Positions 43,335-51,356 of a stretch of DNA of 64,000 bases are shown in pieces; position 1 is the stretch's first letter; each line of letters begins with the position of its first letter. Where the stretch lies: NCBI GenBank assembly GCA_963728495.1, contig CAVSKI010000006.1, positions 124,001 to 188,000 on the forward strand. Reading direction: 5' to 3'. The notes beneath the pieces are model-generated. The model saw nothing but the letters and a program-made list of their open reading frames with translations, ran no database searches and was not told the origin of the DNA. Made by a program: the position numbers and the translations under genes. This DNA comes from JACVRW01 sp963728495. Its GTDB lineage: Bacteria > Actinomycetota > Thermoleophilia > Solirubrobacterales > Thermoleophilaceae.

Positions 43335-44257
43335 CTGATCAGCCACGACCCCTCGCCGGCAAGGTCGCGTTGGTGGCCGGCGCGACCCGAGGCGCCGGAC
43401 GCGGTACAGCCGTCGCGCTCGGCGAGGCGGGCGCCACCGTGTACTGCACCGGACGAAGCACCCGCGGGCAGCGCTCGGAGTACGACCGGCCGGAGACGAT
43501 CGAGGAAACCGCCGATCTCGTCGATGCCGCCGGCGGCGAGGGAATCGCGGTCGCAGTCGACCACCTCGTGCCGGGGCAGGTCGAGGCGCTGGTGCGGCGC
43601 ATCGACGCCGAGCGCGAGCGCCTCGACGTGCTGGTCAACGACATCTGGGGCGGCGAGCTGCTCTTCGAATGGGACACGCCGGTGTGGGAGCACGACCTCG
43701 AGAAGGGACTTCGGCTGCTGCGCCTCGCGATCGACACCCACCTGATCACCAGCCACTTCGCGCTGGCCCTGCTCATCCGCCGGCCGGGCGGTCTGGTCGT
43801 GGAGATGACCGACGGCACCCGTGAATACAACGCCGAGCACTACCGGCTGTCGGCCTTCTACGACCTGGCCAAGACGGCGGCCATCCGGCTCGCGTTCGCG
43901 CAGAGCAAGGAGCTCGCCCCGCACGATTGCAGTGCCATCGCGCTGACCCCGGGCTGGATGCGCTCGGAGATGATGCTCGAAAACTACGGGGTCACCGAAG
44001 CCAACTGGCGCGACGGGGCAGCGGTGAATCCGCACTTCGCGGCGATCTCCGAGAGCCCCCGGTTCGTGGGCAGGGCGGTGGCCGCCCTCGCCGCCGATCC
44101 CGAGCTCCAACGCCGTAGCGGGGGCTCGTTCTCCTCCGGCGGCCTCGCCCGCGAGTACGGCTTCAGCGACCTCGACGGCTCCCGCCCCGACTGCTGGCGC
44201 TACCTGGTTGAGGTCCAGGATCCCGGCCTGGAGGCAGACCCGACCGGCTACCGCTAG
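43331..44257 (+). CDS. Short-chain dehydrogenase/reductase, atypical
   Basis: 308 residues. The cofactor loop reads GATRGAGRG in place of TGxxxGIG, with GRS after beta-2 suggesting NADP(H). LDVLVNDIWGGELLFEWDTPVWEHDLEKGLRLLRLAIDTH replaces the usual NNAG. The catalytic Tyr/Lys are in SAFYDLAKTAAIRLAF. The family is the DUF-like SDR group common in actinobacteria; the substrate is unknown. The ATGA overlap with the EamA gene suggests the exporter and enzyme handle one compound. The stop TAG is part of the CTAG at the left end of the hairpin element at 44254. Confidence 0.88.
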   Translation: MTDQPRPLAGKVALVAGATRGAGRGTAVALGEAGATVYCTGRSTRGQRSEYDRPETIEETADLVDAAGGEGIAVAVDHLVPGQVEALVRRIDAERERLDVLVNDIWGGELLFEWDTPVWEHDLEKGLRLLRLAIDTHLITSHFALALLIRRPGGLVVEMTDGTREYNAEHYRLSAFYDLAKTAAIRLAFAQSKELAPHDCSAIALTPGWMRSEMMLENYGVTEANWRDGAAVNPHFAAISESPRFVGRAVAALAADPELQRRSGGSFSSGGLAREYGFSDLDGSRPDCWRYLVEVQDPGLEADPTGYR

Positions 44258-44424
44258 ATGACCGATTCCAAACCCCCGCACCCGCGGATGACACGCCATA
44301 CCGGCGCTGGTTCGCCACCCACGTCCTCGCCGATAGTGCTGGACTATCGGCTTCGTCCGCGTGCGGCGCCCAGCTTGGTCTGGCGTGCCCCCGCGGGCAC
44401 GCGGATTCGGAACCAATCATCTAG
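44254..44424. repeat. CTAG-ended long-hairpin element, copy 2 (inverted)
   Basis: 171 bases. The left end is CTAGATGACCGATTCC and the right end GGAACCAATCATCTAG. It is in opposite orientation to copy 3: its left arm CGCCATACCGGCGCTGGTTC equals the reverse complement of copy 3's right arm. The centre CCGATAGT..ACTATCGG forms the loop-proximal stem. It starts within the SDR stop codon and ends 9 bases before the SBP56 start codon, so the SBP56 leader may contain the hairpin. Confidence 0.82.
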
Positions 44425-44433
44425 TTTGCGCCC

Positions 44434-45834
44434 ATGGCTCTGCTAAAGCCCGACCCCACGTTCTACGCGTCCCCCGGCGAGGCCAAGCAGGCACCGCCCG
44501 AAACCCTGGCCTATGTCGCCACCCTGAACACGGGATCCAACGGCGACAGCGCCCCCGATGCGCTGTCGGTGCTCGACCTGGAGCCCGGCTCGCCGACCTA
44601 CGGCCGGCTGGTCGGCCGGGTGGACATGCCCAACGTCGGCGACGAGCTGCATCACTTCGGCTGGAACGCCTGCTCGTCCGCGTTGTGCCCCTGGGCGGCG
44701 CACCCGCACGTGGAGCGGCGCTACCTGCTGGTGCCCGGCCTGCGCTCGTCGCGCATCCACGTGATCGATGTCAAGGCCGATCGCCACCAACCCGAGATCG
44801 TGAAGGTGATCGAGCGCGAGGAGATCGAGCGCAAGACCGGCTACAGCCGCCCGCACACCATCCACTGCGGACCCGACGGGATCTACGTGTCGGCGCTGGG
44901 CGCGCCCGACGGCGACGGGCCCGGTGGGATCTTCCTGCTCGACCACGAGGACTTCGACGTGAAGGGCGCGTGGGAGACCGATCGCGGTCCTCAGGAGCTG
45001 GCCTACGACTTCTGGTGGCACCTCAACTACGGCACCGTCATATCGAGTGAGTGGGGCACGCCCAACATGGTCGAGGACGGGGTCAACCCCGAGCTGCTGC
45101 TGGGCGGCAAGTACGGGCACCACCTGCACGTGTGGGACCTCGAGTCGCGCTCTCACCGCCAGGCCGTGGACCTCGGCGCCGACCAACAGATGGTGCTCGA
45201 GCTGCGTCCCGCGCACAACCCCAACAACACCTACGGCTTCGTGGGCGTGGTGGTGTCCACGGCCGACCTGTCGGCGTCCGTGTACCTGTGGGAGCGCGCC
45301 GAAGACGGCAGCGTGTCGGTCAAGAAGGTCATCTCGATCCCTGCCGAGCCGGCCGAGGAGGACCAGCTACCGCCTGCGCTGAAGCCGTTCGGCGCAGTGC
45401 CGCCGCTGATCACGGACATCGACCTCTCGGTGGACGACAAGGACCTGTATGTGTCCGCCTGGGGCACCGGCGAGCTCAAGCGCTTCGACGTGTCCGATCC
45501 CCACAACCCGCGCGAGACCGGATCGGTTCGCCTCGGCGGGATCGTCGAGCGGGCGGCGCATCCGCAGGCCGGCGTGCTCAATGGCGGTCCGCAGATGGTC
45601 GAGGTGTCGCGCGACGGCCGGCGGGTCTACCTGACCAACTCGCTCTATGCCTCCTGGGACGCTCAGTTCTACCCCGAGGGTCTCGACGGTTGGCTCACCC
45701 GCCTCGACGCGCCGGAGGGCGGCGGGCTGTCGCTGGACCCCGACCTGTTCGTGGAGTTCGACGGCGAGCGGCCCCACCAGGTGCGCCTCGAGGGCGGGGA
45801 CGCCTCGTCGGACTCCTACTGCTTCCCCGACTAG
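44434..45834 (+). CDS. Selenium-binding protein 56 family / methanethiol oxidase-like
   Basis: 466 residues with the SBP56 beta-propeller sequence throughout: PETLAYVATLNTG, DELHHFGWNACSSALCPWAAHP, YLLVPGLRSSRIHVIDVKADRHQPEIVKVIE, YDFWWHLNYGTVISSEWGTPN, FGAVPPLITDIDLSVDDKDLYVSAWGTGELKRFDVSDP and GGPQMVEVSRDGRRVYLTNSLYASWD. Human and bacterial relatives oxidise methanethiol to formaldehyde, H2S and H2O2, or bind copper/selenium. The near-N-terminal cysteines (CSSALC) are in the expected place. It is followed 10 bases later by a membrane protein gene, probably its partner. Confidence 0.93.
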   Translation: MALLKPDPTFYASPGEAKQAPPETLAYVATLNTGSNGDSAPDALSVLDLEPGSPTYGRLVGRVDMPNVGDELHHFGWNACSSALCPWAAHPHVERRYLLVPGLRSSRIHVIDVKADRHQPEIVKVIEREEIERKTGYSRPHTIHCGPDGIYVSALGAPDGDGPGGIFLLDHEDFDVKGAWETDRGPQELAYDFWWHLNYGTVISSEWGTPNMVEDGVNPELLLGGKYGHHLHVWDLESRSHRQAVDLGADQQMVLELRPAHNPNNTYGFVGVVVSTADLSASVYLWERAEDGSVSVKKVISIPAEPAEEDQLPPALKPFGAVPPLITDIDLSVDDKDLYVSAWGTGELKRFDVSDPHNPRETGSVRLGGIVERAAHPQAGVLNGGPQMVEVSRDGRRVYLTNSLYASWDAQFYPEGLDGWLTRLDAPEGGGLSLDPDLFVEFDGERPHQVRLEGGDASSDSYCFPD

Positions 45835-45844
45835 AGATCTAGCG

Positions 45845-46501
45845 GTGGACGGCCTCTGGCCATGGCTGGTGATGGCGGGCCTCGGCGCCTACCACGGGCT
45901 GAACCCCGCCATGGGCTGGCTGTTCGCGGTGTCCCTCGGTATGCAGGACCGCGACCGGCGATCGGTCACGCGCGCGCTGCTGCCGATCGCGGTCGGTCAC
46001 GAGCTGTCCATAGTGCTCGTGGCCGCGCTGGTGATCGGCCTGGGTGTGTTGACCGACTCAACCGTGCTGCACCTGGGCGCGGCGGTGGTCCTGATCGCCT
46101 TCGGGATCTTCCGCTTCGCCAAGCCACGGGCCCACTTCCGCTGGGTCAAGGGGCGCGTTGATCGCAAGGAGCTGACCGCGTGGTCCTTCCTCATGTCCAC
46201 GGCGCACGGCGCGGGGCTGATGGTCGTCCCGGTGCTGATCGGAACCGGCGCGGCCGAGGCCTCAGCCGAGGGGCAGCACTCCCATGCGGTGGAGGAGATG
46301 GGACTGGGCACGATGTCGATTCCCGAGACGCTGCTGGCCGTGTTCCTGCACGTGGGAGCGATGCTGGCAGTGATGGGCTTCGTGGCGCTGCTGGTCTACG
46401 ACAAGCTGGGCGTCCGGGTGCTCCGCAAGGCCTGGATCAACTCCGACCACCTGTGGGCCGCCAGCTTCGTCTTCGCCGGGGCGATCACGCTGGTCACCTG
46501 A
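45845..46501 (+). CDS. Conserved integral membrane protein linked to SBP56
   Basis: 218 residues from GTG 45845. About six membrane segments are seen: WPWLVMAGLGAYHGLNPAMGWLFAVSLG, ELSIVLVAALVIGLGVL, LHLGAAVVLIAFGIF, FLMSTAHGAGLMVVPVLIG, LLAVFLHVGAMLAVMGFVALLVY and LWAASFVFAGAITLV. His/Gly motifs (GAYHGLNP, STAHGAG) and a histidine loop (AEGQHSHAVEE) resemble HupE/UreJ and Ni/Co-type metal carriers. Copper or another metal delivery to SBP56 is a reasonable but unproven idea. It is co-transcribed with SBP56. Confidence 0.78.
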   Translation: MDGLWPWLVMAGLGAYHGLNPAMGWLFAVSLGMQDRDRRSVTRALLPIAVGHELSIVLVAALVIGLGVLTDSTVLHLGAAVVLIAFGIFRFAKPRAHFRWVKGRVDRKELTAWSFLMSTAHGAGLMVVPVLIGTGAAEASAEGQHSHAVEEMGLGTMSIPETLLAVFLHVGAMLAVMGFVALLVYDKLGVRVLRKAWINSDHLWAASFVFAGAITLVT

Positions 46502-46514
46502 GGCCGGCCCTGCT

Positions 46515-47050
46515 TCAGATCCCGAGCAGCTGCTCCTGAGCGGGGGGATAGCACGATCCGCGTGCCCTCCACGACCGCGGCCTCCGTGAGCCGGTGAGGC
46601 TCCACGCCGCCGCGGGGATCGATGTGGCAGACCTCGTAGCCCCCGGACGAGAAGGGCGTCCGCGAGCAGGCGGCGGTGGCAGCGCCACCAGGGTCCCTCC
46701 GCGCACATCACGGCGGCGGTGCGCTCGCGAGCGAGCTTGACCAGCGATCCGAGCGCGGCGCTGAACTCCTCGCTCGCCATGTGGTCGGCGTAGCCGCGGA
46801 AACCGTCGTTGTCCCAGAAGCCGTTGGGGGAGTCGGGGTCGGGCGGGCGCCTGCCTCCCAGCCCGGGCAGGTGCCGGTAAACGACCGCGGGCAGAGCCCG
46901 CTCGATCTCGCCCGCGTTGGTCCAGGGCACCCGGCGCGAGCCGGGGTAGCGGCGAACGTCCACCAGCGCCTCCACCGCGTGTTGCGCCAGCAGCTGGGCA
47001 AAGTCGTCCGGTTCGTGTGTGGAATGCCCGATGGTGAATACGGTCGGCAC
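46515..47050 (-). CDS. DUF488 family protein, two +1 frameshifts
   Basis: GTG 47050 (VPTVFTIGHSTHEPDDFAQLLAQH) opens the family motif TIGHS. It continues through VDVRRYPGSRRVPWTN, YADHMASEEFSAALGSLVKLARERTAAVMCAEGPWWRCHRRLLADAL. A +1 shift in the C-run near 46641 leads to YEVCHIDPRGGVEPHRLTEAAVVEGTRIV, and a second near 46549 leads to YPPAQEQLLGI and the stop at 46515. Removing two bases gives 177 residues, the normal length. DUF488 proteins have Cys-based CAEGPxWRCHR motifs but no settled biochemical role. The metallopeptidase gene lies 14 bases upstream. Confidence 0.82.
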
Positions 47051-47064
47051 GGCCGCGGGCGGCG

Positions 47065-47640
47065 CTAGAGACCCAGCCCGTGCACACCCGGCTCGTTCCA
47101 CCCGAGGTGGTGGGCAATCTCGTGGCGAAGGGTGCGCTCGACCTGGGCGCGCAGCACCTCGGGGTCCCAGCCGAAGTCGCGCACCAGCGTGTCCTGGTAG
47201 AGCACGATGCGATCCGGATAGTTGTCACGAGCCACCGTGTCGCCGAAGTAGTGGCCGTAGGCGCGGTTCTCCGCGCCCAGGTGGGAGACCACCACGGGGG
47301 TCTCGTCGAGCAGCCGCTGAAACTCGGGGGGAAGCCGGTCGATCGCGTCGGCCACGAGGAGGTCGAACTCGGTGGTGTCCTGCCGCAGGTCGGGATCGCG
47401 AGCCAGCTCCTCGCTGCGACGGACGAGCCGCTCGAACTCGTCGTCGGGCATGGCGTCCTTGCCGGTCATGGCGACGAAGGCCCAGGCGGTCAGGCCGGCC
47501 AACACCAGTCCGCCCACCGCGAAAAAGGCCAGCCCCTCCGCGCCCGAGAGGGAAGGTGGGTTCAGGAACATGAAGGCCAACCCCACCCCGAACAGCGCGG
47601 CGGCGGCGGCCTTGAGCGGAGCTCCGAGCGTGTCCCACAC
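47065..47640 (-). CDS. Metallopeptidase-family (zincin, PF06262-like) protein with N-terminal membrane segments
   Basis: 191 residues from GTG 47640 (VWDTLGAPLKAAAAALFGVGLAFMFLN). Two hydrophobic segments (residues about 10-30 and 38-60) precede a helical linker. The minizincin domain follows: FQRLLDETPVVVSHL, RIVLYQDTLVRDFGWDPEVLRAQVERTLRHEIAHHLGWNEPGVHGLGL. HEIAHH plus a downstream His gives the zinc site. Usual family members are soluble and about 120-130 residues; the membrane anchor is an added feature. Substrates of the family are unknown. Confidence 0.85.
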   Translation of the reverse strand: MWDTLGAPLKAAAAALFGVGLAFMFLNPPSLSGAEGLAFFAVGGLVLAGLTAWAFVAMTGKDAMPDDEFERLVRRSEELARDPDLRQDTTEFDLLVADAIDRLPPEFQRLLDETPVVVSHLGAENRAYGHYFGDTVARDNYPDRIVLYQDTLVRDFGWDPEVLRAQVERTLRHEIAHHLGWNEPGVHGLGL

Positions 47641-47693
47641 TCCGTAGGAGGGTACGCAGGCGAGCTGGGCAGGCCAGCGGCCTGGGCCGGGGG

Positions 47694-47888
47694 CTACTCC
47701 TCGGTGGAGTCCGGGTCCGCGGCGCCGGCCGCGTCCGGATTGCCCGTGGCCGTGTCGTCGTCCCCGGGAGTTCCGGGGCTGCTCTCCGCCTGGTCGCGGG
47801 CCGCTCCCTCGCCGTCGTCGTCGGGCACCGCCTCGGAGGGGGCGTCCTCGGGCAGCTGGTCGGACTCCTCGCGCGGTGTATCGATCAC
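47694..47888 (-). CDS. Small acidic, probably disordered protein A (64 aa)
   Basis: A 64-residue protein (MIDTPREESDQLPEDAPSEA ... DDGEGAARDQAESSPGTPGDDDTATGN), very rich in Asp, Glu, Pro and Gly with no hydrophobic core. Its ATG overlaps the stop of the gene at 47885 (ATGA), which supports it as a real gene. It lies 54 bases upstream of the membrane metallopeptidase gene, but no function can be assigned. Confidence 0.6.
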   Translation of the reverse strand: MIDTPREESDQLPEDAPSEAVPDDDGEGAARDQAESSPGTPGDDDTATGNPDAAGAADPDSTEE

Positions 47889-48079
47889 GCGTCGTCCTCG
47901 TCGGAGCTCTCGTCCTCGTCGTCCGGGTCGGGCTGCGCGCCGGGCACGGTGGGATCCTGCTCCTTGGCCGCCCAGTCGCGACGCGACTCATCGATCCGCT
48001 CTCCGACTCGCTCGGAGTCGTGCTCCAGACTGTCCGCCTCGCGCTCGAGCTCCTCGGCCTTTTCGTCGTGCTCGATCAT
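47885..48079 (-). CDS. Small acidic coiled-coil protein B (64 aa)
   Basis: A 64-residue protein with a charged helix (MIEHDEKAEELEREADSLEHDSERVGERIDESRRDWAAKE) and an acidic tail (PDPDDEDESSDEDDA). The heptad-like pattern suggests a short coiled coil. It is coupled by ATGA to the second small acidic gene. Upstream, 9 bases away, ends the flavoprotein gene at 48089. Function unknown. Confidence 0.65.
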   Translation of the reverse strand: MIEHDEKAEELEREADSLEHDSERVGERIDESRRDWAAKEQDPTVPGAQPDPDDEDESSDEDDA

Positions 48080-48088
48080 CGGTCGAGT

Positions 48089-49327
48089 CTAGGCGAGCCG
48101 CACCGACACGGGCCCGCCTGCCGGATCCACCCGATCGGTCCAGCTTGCCGAGAGCCGCGCCGAGCGGCCCGGCATCAGGCGCGCCAGGCGTCCGCTCCAG
48201 AGCTCGCGTCCGTCCTGGACGACCTCCACTCGCGGCGCACGCAGGTACTCGCGCGCGCGAAGGGCGAAATGGCCGCGCGCGGGCGCGGCCGCCGGCCCGG
48301 CGCCGCGGCTCAGCGCGTTCGGAGCGATCCAGCCCAACGGCGGCTGGCAGTGGACCCGCACCCGCTGCGCCGGCCACTCGCCGGTGGCGAGATAGCGGCT
48401 GACCGACGCGGCCACATGGCGTCCGCTCAGGGCCGCGACGTCGGCCTGCTCGGCGCCGTGGAGCAGGTTGCCCGCCGCGAACACGCCCGCCCGCGAGCTG
48501 TGCAGGCCGGGGTCGACAGCCGGCCCGCGCGTGAGCGCGTCGAGCTCGACCCCGCCCAGGACCGCGAGCTCGTGGTCGGGAACCCAGTCGGCGCTGAACA
48601 CGACCGTGTCGCAGGCAACCTCTCTGCGCCCGCCGCTGTCCAGATCAGTCAGCTCGACCTCCTCCACCCGCTCGCGCCCTCGGATCTCGCTCACACGAGT
48701 CCGGGTCCAGACCGGGACGCCATAGCGAACCCGGGCGCCCAGCCGAAAGGCGGCCAGGCTCTGGTGGTGCGCAAGCTCGGTCGTGAGCGCCAGCGCGCGG
48801 GCGCCGCCGTGAGCGAGAGTGGTGATTGCCGAGAAGCTCACGTGCTCGGCGCCCACGATCAGCGCCCGCTGCCCGGCGGACCGCCGCTGCAGGTAGACGA
48901 GCTGCTGCAGCATCCCTGTGGTCATTACGCCGCCGGGCCGGCTGCCCGGCACCAACCGGGCCGAGCGCGGGCGCTCGCGACAGCCCGTGGCCAGGACGAT
49001 GGCCGACGGCGAAAGAGTCGAGCGCCCGCCCGGGCTCGTCAGCTCGAGGGCGCCGTCAGCCCAGCCGGTCGCCATCGTCTCGGTGAGCACATCCACTCCG
49101 GCCACGCGCGCCAGGCCGGCGTAGCGACGAGCGTAGGCGGGCCCGCTCAGCGGGCGGCGCAGGTCGCGCACCCCAAAGCCCTGGTGGCGGGCGTGGCGGG
49201 GTATTCCGCCCACCTCGGCCTCACGCTCGATCACCACCACCTCGCCCACGCCACGGGCGCGCAGCTCGATGGCCGCCGCAAGACCCGCGGGCCCGCCGCC
49301 GACGATTGTCACCGGCCCGTCAGCCAT
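48089..49327 (-). CDS. NAD(P)/FAD-dependent oxidoreductase (GlpB/HcnB-like partner)
   Basis: 412 residues. An FAD Rossmann motif (VTIVGGGPAGLAAAIELRARGVGEVVVIERE), GGIPRH, IVLATGCRERPRSARLVPGSRPGGVMTTGMLQQLV and a second nucleotide-binding motif (ALIVGAEHVSFSAITTLAHGG) mark the pyridine-nucleotide-disulfide-like fold seen in HcnB and in partners of FAD-dependent glycerol-3-phosphate or amino-acid dehydrogenases. A beta domain of about 80 residues follows at the C-terminus. It overlaps the upstream DAO-type gene by 8 bases, so the two probably form one enzyme complex. Confidence 0.87.
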   Translation of the reverse strand: MADGPVTIVGGGPAGLAAAIELRARGVGEVVVIEREAEVGGIPRHARHQGFGVRDLRRPLSGPAYARRYAGLARVAGVDVLTETMATGWADGALELTSPGGRSTLSPSAIVLATGCRERPRSARLVPGSRPGGVMTTGMLQQLVYLQRRSAGQRALIVGAEHVSFSAITTLAHGGARALALTTELAHHQSLAAFRLGARVRYGVPVWTRTRVSEIRGRERVEEVELTDLDSGGRREVACDTVVFSADWVPDHELAVLGGVELDALTRGPAVDPGLHSSRAGVFAAGNLLHGAEQADVAALSGRHVAASVSRYLATGEWPAQRVRVHCQPPLGWIAPNALSRGAGPAAAPARGHFALRAREYLRAPRVEVVQDGRELWSGRLARLMPGRSARLSASWTDRVDPAGGPVSVRLA

Positions 49328-50690
49328 CTCGCGTCGCGCTCGACTCGGCCAGCAGCGCCTCGAGGCGAGCGCCGCAGAAGAACCCCTGGCAGCGGCCCAG
49401 GTGCGCGCGCGTTCGCCGCCGCAGGCCGTCGAGGTCGCACGGTGGGATCGGGCTCTCGAACGCGTCCCGGATCTCCCCCCGAGTCACCCGCTCGCAGAAG
49501 CAGACGACGCGCCCGTAGTCGGGGTCCTCGTCGATTCGATCGGCGAGCGCGAACGGGCGGGCGAAGCTCTCACCGATGTTGGGCATCCTGAGCTCGGGCA
49601 GACCCGCCCGGGGATCGAGCTCGCCGAGACCGAGCCCGTCGCGCACGTGCTCGGCGATCGCCATCGCGGCGGACAGGCCGGTGGAGCGGATCCCGCCCAC
49701 GCAGGCGTAGCCGTCCTCGAAGGCGATCTGGAAGTCGGTGTGCTCGGTCGCGGCGCGCAGGCCCACGTAGACCGCGGTGACGTCGTAACCGAGCAGGGCG
49801 GGCACGATCCGGCCCGCTTCCTCGCGCAGGTAGTCGAGCCCGGCCTCCGTCGAGGAGGTGTCGTCCTTTCGCTCAACGTCGTCGGCCGTGGGCCCCACCA
49901 TCACGTTCCCGAAGACGGTGGGCGACACGAGCACTCCCTTGGACACCTTCGTCGGCACCGCGAGCACGATGTGATCGACCAGCGGACGGGAGAGCTTGTC
50001 GAACACGATCAGCTCCCCCCGGCGCGCAGTCACGGTGAAGCCGTGTCGGCCGAGCAGGCGATCGACCTCGTCGCTGCGTAGCCCGGCCGCGTTCACCAGC
50101 AGCCTGGTGGTGAGTGAGCCGCTCGTGGTCTCAAGGCCGAAGCCGCCTCCTTCCAGGCGCTCGACTGACACCAGGGCGGTGCGCCGCAGCAACTCACAGC
50201 CGGCCAGCACCGCTTCGGTCGCAAATGCGAGCGGGGTGGTGAACGGGCAGATCAGCCCTTCGTCGGGAACTTCGAGGGCGCCCCGGGCACCCGGTCCGAG
50301 GTTCGGCTCGCGCCGATAGAGCTCGCCGGCGTCCAGCTCGCGCATCGAGCGATAGCCGTTGGCCTGTGCCCGCTCGACGATTCCGGCGAACTCGCCACGC
50401 TGAGGGTCGTCCCAGGCCACCAGCAGAGCGCCGGGCTGCTCGAGTGGAATGCCGACCCGGGGGGCGTACTCGCGCAACAGCTCGCAGCCGCGCGCCACGA
50501 GGCGCGCCTCAAGTGTCCCCGGCTTGGCGTCGAAGCCGGTGTGCAGGAGCGCAGTGTTGGCCTTGCTCGTGCCCGCGCCGACGTCTCGACCGGCTTCGAG
50601 CAGCGTCACCCGCAGATCGAGTCGCGCCAGCTCGCGAGCAATCGCCGCGCCCACCACTCCGGCACCCACGATCACCACGTCCCGCTCCAT
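49320..50690 (-). CDS. FAD-dependent DAO-family dehydrogenase with BFD-type [2Fe-2S] domain (GlpA-like)
   Basis: 456 residues. FAD motif VVIVGAGVVGAAIARELARLDLRVTLLEAG, GTSKANTALLHTGFDAKPGTLEARL, and the DAO substrate region (YVGLRAATEHTDFQIAF, GGIRSTGLSAAMAIAEHV). The C-terminus carries a BFD-like cluster site, VVCFCERVTRGEI ... CDLDGLRRRTRAHLGRCQGFFC, with four cysteines. This is the layout of GlpA-type glycerol-3-phosphate dehydrogenases and related hydroxy-acid oxidases. A GlpC-like electron carrier is absent. The gene and its partner at 48089 overlap. Confidence 0.9.
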   Translation of the reverse strand: MERDVVIVGAGVVGAAIARELARLDLRVTLLEAGRDVGAGTSKANTALLHTGFDAKPGTLEARLVARGCELLREYAPRVGIPLEQPGALLVAWDDPQRGEFAGIVERAQANGYRSMRELDAGELYRREPNLGPGARGALEVPDEGLICPFTTPLAFATEAVLAGCELLRRTALVSVERLEGGGFGLETTSGSLTTRLLVNAAGLRSDEVDRLLGRHGFTVTARRGELIVFDKLSRPLVDHIVLAVPTKVSKGVLVSPTVFGNVMVGPTADDVERKDDTSSTEAGLDYLREEAGRIVPALLGYDVTAVYVGLRAATEHTDFQIAFEDGYACVGGIRSTGLSAAMAIAEHVRDGLGLGELDPRAGLPELRMPNIGESFARPFALADRIDEDPDYGRVVCFCERVTRGEIRDAFESPIPPCDLDGLRRRTRAHLGRCQGFFCGARLEALLAESSATRDG

Positions 50691-50732
50691 CGGCGGCGAC
50701 TCTAGTGCGGCTGTGGTCTAGCCTCCCCGCTC

Positions 50733-51356
50733 GTGGCTCGTGCCTTCGCCCTCGTCCTCGTGCTCCTTATCGCCCTCGCCGGCTGTGGCGGCGACTCCGA
50801 GGACGAGAACGCCGATACCCGCGCCGCCGGGGCAGAGTCGATCCTGCCCGAGGGTGGGCAGGTGCCTGAGCCGAGCATCACCGGGCTCGAACCGGCCGCC
50901 CAGGCGGCCAAATGCGAGCTGCGCAGCACCACGGCGCGCACCCGCGACCACACCGCGAACATCGACGAGCCGATCGACTACGACACGAACCCGCCGACTA
51001 CCGGCAGGCACTTCCAGGTCGCCGCCGAGGACGGGATCTACGAGGAGGCGGCGCCTGACAGCACGCTCGTGCACAGCCATGAGCACGGCCGGGTTGTGAT
51101 CTGGTTCCGGCCCAGCCTGCCCGCGGACACGCGGGCCGGATTGCGCGCCCTCGTAGAGGAGGACGACTACCAGATTCTCCTGATGCCCCGCTCGGAGATG
51201 CCTTTCGAGGTCGCGGCGACGGCCTGGAACAGCAGTCCGGGCCCCGCCGGCACCGGCCGCCTACTCGGTTGCGAGAGCTTCAGCCCGGGCGCCTACGACG
51301 CGCTGCGGGCGTTTCGCGACAAGCATCGCGGCCGCGGGCCCGAGTCCAGCCCCTAG
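50733..51356 (+). CDS. DUF3105 lipoprotein
   Basis: 207 residues from GTG 50733. The signal peptide ends in a lipobox, LLIALAGC, so Cys18 is the probable lipid anchor. The DUF3105 core is clear: IDYDTNPPTTGRHFQVAAEDGIYEEAAPDSTLVHSHEHGRVVIWFRP, with HSHEHG as a possible metal-binding cluster. Function of the family is unknown. The stop is the TAG of a CTAG (51353-51356) that also ends the convergent DUF3089 gene. Confidence 0.9.
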   Translation: MARAFALVLVLLIALAGCGGDSEDENADTRAAGAESILPEGGQVPEPSITGLEPAAQAAKCELRSTTARTRDHTANIDEPIDYDTNPPTTGRHFQVAAEDGIYEEAAPDSTLVHSHEHGRVVIWFRPSLPADTRAGLRALVEEDDYQILLMPRSEMPFEVAATAWNSSPGPAGTGRLLGCESFSPGAYDALRAFRDKHRGRGPESSP

